Source: Ruminococcus sp. (lineage in GTDB: Bacteria; Bacillota; Clostridia; Oscillospirales; Ruminococcaceae). Taken from it: a stretch of 37,970 nt of DNA. Under the pieces are notes generated by a model that worked only from the letters and a program-made list of their open reading frames with translations, had not been told where the DNA came from and did not search any database. The DNA is taken from the NCBI GenBank assembly GCA_017558505.1, contig JAFYUM010000028.1:1-37970 (forward strand), given 5' to 3'. Position 1 is the stretch's first letter. The number at the start of each line of letters is the position of its first letter. Below are positions 31,801 to 37,970 of the stretch, one piece after another. Position numbers and translations under genes: made by a program.

Positions 31801-33643
31801 CATAAACTCCTGTAACGCATTATCGCAGTATCGGGATGATCTCTCTAAGTCATATGACAAGTACAACAATATAAAGGAAATTATAGATATCACCAATGTT
31901 ATTTATGGCGGTAATGAAAATGATAATTTTTCTGGTTCATACAGCAGTGATATCCTGTGGGGAGACAACGGAAATGATGTGATAAATGCAGGTGCAGGCA
32001 ATGACCATATCTACGGCGGCACAGGCAATGACACAATGAACGGCGGTGACGGCAATGACAGCTACTACATTGACGCAAACCACGGCAATGATGTAATCAG
32101 AGATACAAAGGGTGATAACAAGATATACTTCACAGACGGACTCAGCGTTGAGGATTACGAAGCATCAATTAACGCTAAGCTTGGCTTTGTTCTCACAAAT
32201 AAAGAAACAGGCGAAACTGTTTCACTTCCCGATTTCCTTACTAACCCACTTAACTACAACTTCAATTTTGAAGGTGGTTCAGATACTGAGGAAAGCATTA
32301 CAAATCGTGAAGTATTTGAAGGCACAGCAGCTGACGATTACCTCGAAACAGGCGACGGCTTCAATATTTCCTACGGCGGTGATGGTGATGATACTCTCGC
32401 AGGCGGTAAAGATATTGACTTTATGTATGGTGGAAACGGTGATGATCTTGTTCTCGGTCGTAACGGCGTAAACGTACTCTTTGGTGAAGAGGGCAACGAT
32501 ACTATTTACGACGGTGACCACGGTTCATATCTCAACGGCGGAAACGGCGATGATATGCTCTACGGCGGCGGCGGTGCCGATGTTCTTGACGGCGGAGCAG
32601 GTAATGACTACTTACAGGCTGACCACGGAAATGATACATACATTTTCGGCAAGGGGTATGATACTGATACAATCCATGCATCCTCCGATGTAAATACAAT
32701 CATCATCAAGGGCTATAGTGCTTCTTCAATGATTAATACAAGAAACGCTCATAACGACCTCATTATCCACTTCGGTTCTGAGGATTCTACAGATTGCCTT
32801 ATTATTGACCATTTCTTTGACTACAACAGCAACCGTGATATCAGATTTGAGTTTGATAACGGCACAGTTCTCGGTCAGTATGACATCAAGGCAAAGTATG
32901 CACCGATTGATGGTACAGAAAACAGCGAATGGATGGGTATTCAGACAAATGACGATATGATCTATCGTGGATACGGCGGTCATGACGGTATCGGTGCAGG
33001 GAACGGTAACGATACTCTTGACGGTGGTACAGGTAATGACGTTCTCAACGGAGGTAATGGTACTGATACATATATCTTCGCAAAGGGTTATGGTAACGAT
33101 TCTGTAAACGAATGGGGTACAGATAAGAGCATAATCAAGTTTACTGATATTAATTCCGATGAAGTTACAATTGTTGACCAGTGGGGCAATCTCCTTGTAA
33201 CTGTAAACGATACAGAGGATACTCTTACTATCAATAGCTTCAAATGGGGACAGAGTACATATTCATTTGAGTTTGCAGACGGTGCAATTGCTTCTGTAAA
33301 TAAGGATACATTTGAACTTGAATTCAGTAAGCTTCCTGATATTCCTGAAGTAAGCGAAGACGAAATTGCACAGTCAAATGCAGAACTTCTTACAGAGCTT
33401 TATGCAGAGGATTCAGTATCAACTGAACTTGTTGACAACACAATTATCAGCGAACTAACAGAAAACACAACAGTAGCAAATGAAACAAATGAAATTGCAG
33501 ATATGACAGATATTCAGGTAATGGTACTTACCGAAAATATGTCAGCATTTGCAGATGAAGCAAATGTATATGATACAGCAAACATAACAGATACAACTAC
33601 CGACACAGCATTGAATCAGCTTCTTGTTAATTCAGCAGTATAA
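28838..33643 (+). CDS. RTX-type secreted protein with N-terminal GHH/HNH nuclease toxin domain
   Basis: 1,601 residues. Residues 1-95: helical. About 95-192: a nuclease-like domain of the HNH/Endo VII GHH kind, with WTPEQQQAILNGKTPY, catalytic-type EGHHMKNVADYPEYAGD (His143/144), RNIQPL (Asn160) and HCAAHGG. About 195-485: helical, unknown. About 487-600: Gly/Ala-rich hydrophobic segments, perhaps membrane-active. 620-740: DPLVIDL, then Asp-rich calcium-binding repeats (DRNGF, DRNRNGFIDDG, DENHNG), usual in large RTX proteins. RTX nonapeptides (GGxGxDxU type) in three blocks near 1020-1090, 1159-1278 and 1376-1423. The last 180 residues are acidic and Thr-rich, ending ALNQLLVNSAV, a likely uncleaved export signal. 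No Sec signal peptide. The first 400 codons are more AT-rich than the rest, suggesting a swapped-in toxin part. RBS AAGGAG. Confidence 0.88.
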   Translation: MTLEEFLEQFEKADTARKKTDLIGKMTETERGNIFTNLTSEQRIKVMNETGPKGANQLYNSVDVKVRREFLDSLGEKENITQFTDKIRGEAVKDYWANERELIRQGKGTYNWTPEQQQAILNGKTPYTDFAGADGELMAFEGHHMKNVADYPEYAGDYRNIQPLYGNANTEGTAHCAAHGGSSSNPTQGYYDDYIKKMTDFTSKGLDDGYPPKVELTDSCKEVRAMDSFKNAEHTNFSEKIPFYDSLDDEGKVIAQRMEYVRSQQGKGNSDIPDNFMDYLIESDAGKNFKSSDGYCEKASSKLMNEMSESGQKIVSEYARNNSEKLLADLGEEEKAFTFFDSKGNKIGQSYEGTKLGKYIESEVPDKYEFTLSGSEAKNYNLEQHADELEMIARYGDDYKNASPREKLDFKEFNYLSGSLNECKNEAKVLEAAAKYIEGSGKTAETLNAVDKALINFCANTNAGKIADLGIIKKANGFLEAAQSSGKLAKFASAATTFGHVVVGVTIAVQAGVAIYNAAKAIEDGKPFTAGSYIAGAGANLAITFIGGEALTGAIAPYLMGLGMAVGGPVGALAGGLVAGIIGYGVAAFAGGAVDKLIQKIGGWLDGVFGDACGAFPPRDPLVIDLGAMGIELNSVDNGVHFDLDRNGFAEKTAWIGEEDGFLALDRNRNGFIDDGGELFSDQIALKNGKLSESGFETLADLDDNVDEKTGEIGDGVIDENDSEYENLRVWIDENHNGISEENELKTLSELGITSISLDHTDKNIVDEETRTIVTESANVSFMNGSKRDISEHWFESKTYDTEERDDEGQTIHTDSIESFGNVKNLTSAIVEDETGLLGDLVDNFKASNSYIEKRVLIKKILFCITNSDEISPNSRGGNIDARELNVIEQFMGRGFIGTEDSSTPNSNAAAILKRLYHNIENAYFNLLNQETAVGDYLNFIIIKEDETGNKTLDLSLFRFVIDNQIALGENVDDIVIGVGSWLQTYDSINSCNALSQYRDDLSKSYDKYNNIKEIIDITNVIYGGNENDNFSGSYSSDILWGDNGNDVINAGAGNDHIYGGTGNDTMNGGDGNDSYYIDANHGNDVIRDTKGDNKIYFTDGLSVEDYEASINAKLGFVLTNKETGETVSLPDFLTNPLNYNFNFEGGSDTEESITNREVFEGTAADDYLETGDGFNISYGGDGDDTLAGGKDIDFMYGGNGDDLVLGRNGVNVLFGEEGNDTIYDGDHGSYLNGGNGDDMLYGGGGADVLDGGAGNDYLQADHGNDTYIFGKGYDTDTIHASSDVNTIIIKGYSASSMINTRNAHNDLIIHFGSEDSTDCLIIDHFFDYNSNRDIRFEFDNGTVLGQYDIKAKYAPIDGTENSEWMGIQTNDDMIYRGYGGHDGIGAGNGNDTLDGGTGNDVLNGGNGTDTYIFAKGYGNDSVNEWGTDKSIIKFTDINSDEVTIVDQWGNLLVTVNDTEDTLTINSFKWGQSTYSFEFADGAIASVNKDTFELEFSKLPDIPEVSEDEIAQSNAELLTELYAEDSVSTELVDNTIISELTENTTVANETNEIADMTDIQVMVLTENMSAFADEANVYDTANITDTTTDTALNQLLVNSAV

Positions 33644-33656
33644 TAATTACAATATT

Positions 33657-33689
33657 AAGTGCAATGGTGTAAAATACGCCATTGCACTT
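33657..33689 (+). promoter_or_regulatory. Strong hairpin between toxin and exporter genes
   Basis: A 15-bp stem (33657-33671 with 33675-33689, one G-U pair) with an AAA loop. It is followed by ATTTATGG rather than a U run, so it is more likely a partial terminator or an mRNA-stabilising end that sets toxin transcript above exporter transcript. Confidence 0.7.
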
Positions 33690-33741
33690 ATTTATGGTAA
33701 ACGTAATATTCCGTTTACCTTATGTAAGAGGAGGTAGAAGA

Positions 33742-35871
33742 ATGACAAAAAAGCAAGACAGCGGATTGTCATGCTTTATGATAGTCATGAAATTTCACGG
33801 TGTTCCCATTACAAAGGAACAGGCAGAAAATCTTTCTGTACTTGATAAGGAACAGAAAATAAGTGAAATTGAAATAATTCAATCTGCAAAAGCCTTGAAA
33901 ATGAGAGCAAAGCTATGCAGATTAAAGCTGAATAAGCTGAAAACTGTAACAGCACCAATAATTGCAAAGGATAAAAATAATGAGTTCTTTATCATAGCAA
34001 AATCCAAAGAGGACAAATACATGGTTCTCTTTGCGGATAAGACGCAGCCTGAAATCAAATCCCGTGAGGAACTTGCAGGAATTTGGGACGGCACAGCAAT
34101 TCTAATCACCAAGAAGGGTGTTGCCGACAGAGAAGCAATATTCAGCTTCAAATGGTTTATTCCTACAATTCTCAAATTCAAAAAGGAGTTTATTCAGGTA
34201 CTGATTGCTGTATTTACAGTGCAGATTTTAGGAATCCTGACTCCTGTTATGACACAAGTTGTTGTAGATAAAGTCCTTGTTCATAGAAGTATGTCAACGC
34301 TGAATGTGCTTACAATAGGTATTGCAATTGTTTACATATATGAGCTGATTTTAGGACTTGCAAAAAACTATGTATTTACCCATACAACCAATCGAATCGA
34401 CGTGATGCTGAGTTTTAAGCTGTTCAAGCATCTGTTTGCATTGCCGCTGAAATATTTTGAATCACGAAGAGTCGGTGAAACTGTAGCAAGAGTAAGAGAG
34501 CTTGACAGTATACGAAGTTTTCTTACAGGAACTCCCCTTTCATCAATGATTGACCTTGTTTTTATCATTGTATATATCGTGGTGCTTTTCTGTTATAATA
34601 AAATGCTGACAGTTATCGTGCTTTGTTCAATTCCTGTCTATGCAATACTTTCAGCAATTGTTACTCCCCTGTTCAAAAAGCGTCTTGATGAAAAATTTGA
34701 AACAGGTGCAAATACACAGTCATTCCTCGTTGAATCAATCACAGGTGTTCAGACCGTAAAATCCTATGCCCTCGAACCAAAGTTTGAGAAAAAATGGGGA
34801 GATTTGCAGTCAGATTATGTAAAGGCAAGCTATAAGACATCAATGGTATCTGCAACAGCAGGTACAACAGGTCAGTTCATTCAGAAAGTGTTTGACCTTT
34901 TAATACTTTTCTTCGGTGCAAAAGCTGTTATGGACGGTAATTTCACAGTAGGACAGCTTGTAGCATTCCGTATGCTTTCAGGAAGAGTAAGCGGCCCTGT
35001 CCTCAGACTTGTACAGCTGTGGCAGGAATATCAGCAGGCAGCACTTTCGGTTAAACGTATCGGTGATATTTTCAATACAGCTCCTGAACCTATTCTCAAT
35101 ACAAATCAGACAGCTATGCCTAAAATCAAAGGCAGAATAACATTTGATAAGGTGCATTTCAGATACAATCCACAAGGCGGCGAGGTTATCAAGGGTATGA
35201 GCTTTGAAATCGAACCAGATACAATTGTAGGCGTTGTAGGACGAAGCGGCTCCGGTAAAAGTACAATATCAAAGCTTGTTCAACGTCTGTATATTCCAGA
35301 AGCAGGTAAAATTTCAATTGACGGTATGGATATATCACTTGTAAATCCTGCTATGCTTAGAAAGCAGATAGGTGTTGTGTTGCAGGAAAACTTTATGTTC
35401 AACGGCACTGTTGCAGAGAATATTTCCATTCATTGCCCAACAGCAAGTATGGAACAGATTATTCATTGTGCAAAAATTGCAGGTGCTCATGATTTTATTC
35501 TTGAACTTCCAAACGGATACGATACAATTATCGGTGAAAAGGGAATGGGACTTTCAGGTGGTCAGAAACAAAGAGTAGCTATTGCAAGAGCAATACTCAA
35601 TAATCCGAGAATACTTATATTTGACGAAGCTACATCGGCTCTTGACTATGAATCTGAAAGTATTATTCAGAATAATCTCAAGGAAATCTGTAAGGACAGA
35701 ACTGTTCTGATTATTGCCCACAGACTTTCAACTTTAAGAGAAGCACAGAAAATTATGGTTATTGATAAAGGCAGCCTTGTAGAATATGATACTCACGAAA
35801 ATCTTATGAAGCAAAAGGGCTTGTACTGCCACCTTTACAATCAGCAGCAAAGGGGTGATGTAGATGGATAA
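33742..35871 (+). CDS. HlyB-type ABC exporter with inactive C39-like domain
   Basis: A 709-residue type I secretion ABC transporter. The N-terminal C39-like domain (about residues 1-125) has QDSG at 5-8 where a bacteriocin-processing peptidase has DCG, and Glu81 where the catalytic His is expected (NNEFFIIAK), so it cannot cleave a leader and should serve as a docking domain, as in HlyB. Six membrane segments span about 145-430. The ATPase has Walker A GRSGSGKST (500-508), LSGGQ (604-608), Walker B ILIFDEATSALD (Asp628, Glu629) and a IIAHRLS H-loop. ATG with AGGAGG 7 bp upstream; an earlier in-frame start is unlikely. It should export the RTX protein encoded just upstream. Confidence 0.93.
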   Translation: MTKKQDSGLSCFMIVMKFHGVPITKEQAENLSVLDKEQKISEIEIIQSAKALKMRAKLCRLKLNKLKTVTAPIIAKDKNNEFFIIAKSKEDKYMVLFADKTQPEIKSREELAGIWDGTAILITKKGVADREAIFSFKWFIPTILKFKKEFIQVLIAVFTVQILGILTPVMTQVVVDKVLVHRSMSTLNVLTIGIAIVYIYELILGLAKNYVFTHTTNRIDVMLSFKLFKHLFALPLKYFESRRVGETVARVRELDSIRSFLTGTPLSSMIDLVFIIVYIVVLFCYNKMLTVIVLCSIPVYAILSAIVTPLFKKRLDEKFETGANTQSFLVESITGVQTVKSYALEPKFEKKWGDLQSDYVKASYKTSMVSATAGTTGQFIQKVFDLLILFFGAKAVMDGNFTVGQLVAFRMLSGRVSGPVLRLVQLWQEYQQAALSVKRIGDIFNTAPEPILNTNQTAMPKIKGRITFDKVHFRYNPQGGEVIKGMSFEIEPDTIVGVVGRSGSGKSTISKLVQRLYIPEAGKISIDGMDISLVNPAMLRKQIGVVLQENFMFNGTVAENISIHCPTASMEQIIHCAKIAGAHDFILELPNGYDTIIGEKGMGLSGGQKQRVAIARAILNNPRILIFDEATSALDYESESIIQNNLKEICKDRTVLIIAHRLSTLREAQKIMVIDKGSLVEYDTHENLMKQKGLYCHLYNQQQRGDVDG

Positions 35872-37111
35872 TAAGCTTACGGAATACATTCTGAAACACA
35901 GTAAGAAACGTGATAAAGAATTGAAATATGACTTTATGCCATCACTCCTTGAAATCATCGAAAGACCTGCACACAAAGCAGGAACAGTAATAATTTTAAG
36001 CGTATTTTCAATGCTGATAATTGCTGTGATATGGGCTTGTTGTTCAAAAATTGATGTAGTTGTAACATCAAGCGGAACAATTCAGCCTGTGGGCAATATA
36101 AGCTCATTGAACTCCTATGCAAGTGGAACTATAAAGGCTATAAATGTCGAAGAAGGCTCATATGTTGAAGCAGGTGACGTGCTGATTGAACTCGACACTC
36201 AAAGTCTTGATATTGATATTGATACACTACAAAATCAGAAAAAGGTTCTTGATGCACAGAAGAAAATTTATACTATGATAATAAATAATGAGGATATTTC
36301 CGATATTGATGTGACACAATATGAACTTAATTTACAGCCGTATATCAGTACAATAATCAATACAGACCTTGCATATCATAATAATCTCAGTACACTTGAA
36401 AGTGTTAAGGAGAATGCTGGACTTAATAGAGATATATCCAAAATCAAAGCGGAGGAATACAGAGTAAATTCTGCAATATCTCAAGCTGACTATGATGCAC
36501 AGATTCTTGTTGTAAAGCAAGCTGAAAACGAATATATACAGGCAGAAACAAATCTGCTGAAAGCACAGATTTCATATAGTGAGCAGATAAACGCAAGTCT
36601 TTCCGAAATAAATGGCTCTTTAAGTCAGATTGAAGCACAGATTGAAAAATATCAGCTTTCAATTGAATATCAGAAAATCACAGCTCCCGTAAACGGCTAT
36701 ATAAACAGCATTTCTGTGAACAACATCGGCGAAACCGTAACCTCGGCACAGCAGGTTATAACAATTGTTCCTGCGGATACTCCCGTTGAAATGGTATGCT
36801 ATATAAAAAATATGGATATTGCTGAAATTGAAGTGGGAATGGATGCGGAAATCAAGCTTGAAGCTTATCCCTACAACAAATACGGAACTGTAAAAGGAAC
36901 GGTAAAATATATCAGTCCCAGTTCCTTCAACAGCGAACAGCTTGGAAGTGTATATCTTGTAAAGCTTGACATAAATAACACTAACGAAAGAATAGAAGTT
37001 ATGTCGGGACTTTCAGGTGCAGTTGAAGTCAAAATTGACAAACGAAGCGTTATGAGTTATTTCCTTGATCCGATTATTAAGGGATTTGGGGAAAGCTTAA
37101 AAGAGAGATAA
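35864..37111 (+). CDS. HlyD-family membrane fusion protein
   Basis: A 415-residue adaptor. A short cytoplasmic start contains the HlyD-type motif YDFMPSLLEIIERPAH (residues 22-37); one membrane helix lies at about 39-60 (AGTVIILSVFSMLIIAVIWA); a split lipoyl-like domain begins GTIKAINVEEGSYVEAGDVLIEL (88-110); a coiled coil covers about 112-265; beta-barrel and C-terminal parts follow (GLSGAVEVKI). It overlaps the ABC gene by 8 bp (ATGGATAA), so the two are made together. In diderms it bridges to TolC. No TolC-like gene is here, so in a monoderm host it would reach into the cell wall. Confidence 0.93.
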   Translation: MDNKLTEYILKHSKKRDKELKYDFMPSLLEIIERPAHKAGTVIILSVFSMLIIAVIWACCSKIDVVVTSSGTIQPVGNISSLNSYASGTIKAINVEEGSYVEAGDVLIELDTQSLDIDIDTLQNQKKVLDAQKKIYTMIINNEDISDIDVTQYELNLQPYISTIINTDLAYHNNLSTLESVKENAGLNRDISKIKAEEYRVNSAISQADYDAQILVVKQAENEYIQAETNLLKAQISYSEQINASLSEINGSLSQIEAQIEKYQLSIEYQKITAPVNGYINSISVNNIGETVTSAQQVITIVPADTPVEMVCYIKNMDIAEIEVGMDAEIKLEAYPYNKYGTVKGTVKYISPSSFNSEQLGSVYLVKLDINNTNERIEVMSGLSGAVEVKIDKRSVMSYFLDPIIKGFGESLKER

Positions 37112-37405
37112 AAACATTGTTGTTTAAATCAGTGCGTAACAACTCAATTCGTTACGCATGTTTATGGACTTTAGATAATGCATAAAAAGGGCTCGAAAAT
37201 GTCATAGCGGCTCTATGAAAAAATCTCTGTAAATTCATCAACTGTGATAAAAACGATAATATTATGAGAGCAGCAAAATGGCTGCTCTTATTTTTTCAGT
37301 ATACAACAGATACTGAAAATTGTCAAGTTTCCAATCAATGCTTCTGATGTAATGGAGCGGAGCGGAATGAAATCAGAAGCTTTGGCGCGCGCCGCTCCCT
37401 ACTCC
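37112..37405. other. Non-coding region between the exporter operon and IS256
   Basis: No gene in 294 bp. Hairpins: TGCGTAAC/GTTACGCA (37133-37158); the terminator at 37267-37296; TTTTCAGTAT/ATACTGAAAA (37293-37319); and nested repeats GCTTCTGAT/ATCAGAAGC and GGAGCGG/CCGCTCC between about 37339 and 37398 downstream of the transposase. The IS256 end probably lies near 37310 but cannot be fixed because the other end is outside the window. Confidence 0.55.
37267..37296 (+). terminator. Intrinsic terminator of the toxin-export operon
   Basis: A perfect 8-bp stem AGAGCAGC/GCTGCTCT (37267-37274 with 37281-37288), 6-nt loop, followed by TATTTTTT. Confidence 0.88.
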
Positions 37406-37969
37406 CTAAATTCTGTCAGGATACATAATTTCAAGTTCTCCAAGGACTCTGCCCCAGTTTCTGAGCGGTACAGTCCATTTTTTAGCTATCTCATGAGTTG
37501 CAAGATACAGTGCCTTTAAAAGTGCTGTATCGCTTGGAAATACGCCTCTCTGCTTATTCAAACGGCGATATCCGCTATTAAGGCTCTCAATGGCGTTGGT
37601 AGTATAAATCACCTTTCTGACCTCAGCAGAAAACTTGAAAATCGGCGATATTACGTCCCAGTTCTTATGCCAGCTTTTCATTGCGTTAGGATAATCCTTC
37701 TCCCATTTCTCTGTTACACGCTCCAGCTGCTCCAATGCAGATTCCTCGGAGGGTGCGTGATATATCGTCTTTAAATCATTGGTAAAATCTTTTTTATTCT
37801 TTTCGCCAACATATTTCAGGGTATTTCTGACCTGATGAACAATGCAACGCTGAAGCTCAGTCTGTGGAAATGCCGCATTTACGGCTTCTTTTATGCCTGT
37901 AAGACCGTCTGCGCAGATTACGAGAATATCCTTTACTCCTCGGTTTTTCAGCTCATTCAGCACTCCAAG
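37406..37969 (-). CDS. IS256-family transposase, C-terminal part
   Basis: The gene runs off the right edge; 188 residues are visible. IS256/Mutator signatures: ADGLTGIKEAVNAAFP with the second catalytic Asp, the QRCIVHQVRNTLKYV stretch, and the catalytic Glu in YTTNAIESLNSGYRRLNKQRG. The C-terminus LGELEIMYPDRI is intact. The reading frame continues upstream (LGVLNELKNRG), so the visible start is only the window edge. The copy may be complete outside the window. Confidence 0.93.
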   Translation of the reverse strand, partial: LGVLNELKNRGVKDILVICADGLTGIKEAVNAAFPQTELQRCIVHQVRNTLKYVGEKNKKDFTNDLKTIYHAPSEESALEQLERVTEKWEKDYPNAMKSWHKNWDVISPIFKFSAEVRKVIYTTNAIESLNSGYRRLNKQRGVFPSDTALLKALYLATHEIAKKWTVPLRNWGRVLGELEIMYPDRI

Positions 37970-37970
37970 C

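Noticed and set aside
1..37970. CRISPR array
   Set aside because: No regularly spaced repeats with unique spacers. The only repeat families are the hsdS boxes, operator motifs and IS ends.

Overview
The window is a moderately AT-rich stretch of a low-GC Gram-positive genome. Strong AGGAGG ribosome-binding sites, consensus sigma-A promoters, phage families common in Firmicutes, and IS1595- and IS256-type elements point to a clostridial host. A Ruminococcus-like gut or rumen bacterium is my best guess, but it is inference: no rRNA or housekeeping marker is present. Nearly everything here is accessory DNA.

Layout. (1) 1-14330 is the early half of a prophage or phage-derived element, read almost entirely leftward. 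From right to left it holds a LexA-like repressor and an ImmA-like protease fused to an HTH; a sigma-like regulator; Gp157, a RecA-like ATPase, a DEAD helicase interrupted by an intein, a VRR-NUC nuclease and a DUF669 ssDNA-binding protein; then a DUF4406-like protein, a PrimPol/P4-type primase-helicase, an ArpU/DUF1492-like late regulator and an HNH nuclease. A rightward hicAB toxin-antitoxin pair, with a frameshifted toxin, sits inside this module. A Fic gene with its own repeat-rich promoter lies at the left edge. No capsid, terminase or lysis gene is visible. (2) 14434-25803 is a shuffling type I restriction-modification locus: a DUF262/HNH (GmrSD-like) gene, hsdM, hsdS and hsdR, three silent hsdS half-genes and a tyrosine recombinase. 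Two perfect repeats, of 16 bp and 24 bp, each occur five times in both orientations and bound every specificity half. (3) 25879-37290 is a toxin-export locus: two small unknown genes, an IS1595 element sitting between a consensus promoter and its genes, a SUKH immunity gene, a 1,601-residue RTX protein with an N-terminal GHH/HNH-type nuclease, an HlyB-type ABC exporter and an HlyD-type adaptor. (4) The right edge is the C-terminal part of an IS256-family transposase.

Most notable: (a) the RTX locus looks like a polymorphic toxin system turned around for type I secretion, with toxin domain N-terminal, export signal C-terminal and immunity gene upstream, in what appears to be a monoderm host with no TolC-like gene nearby; (b) a homing-endonuclease gene with its own ribosome-binding site is written out of frame inside an intein whose own frame stays open across it; (c) the arrangement of the hsd repeats predicts that inversions which change specificity also flip hsdR or the operon relative to its promoter; (d) an IS1595 insertion has copied the -10 box of the toxin operon promoter and separated the original promoter from the operon.
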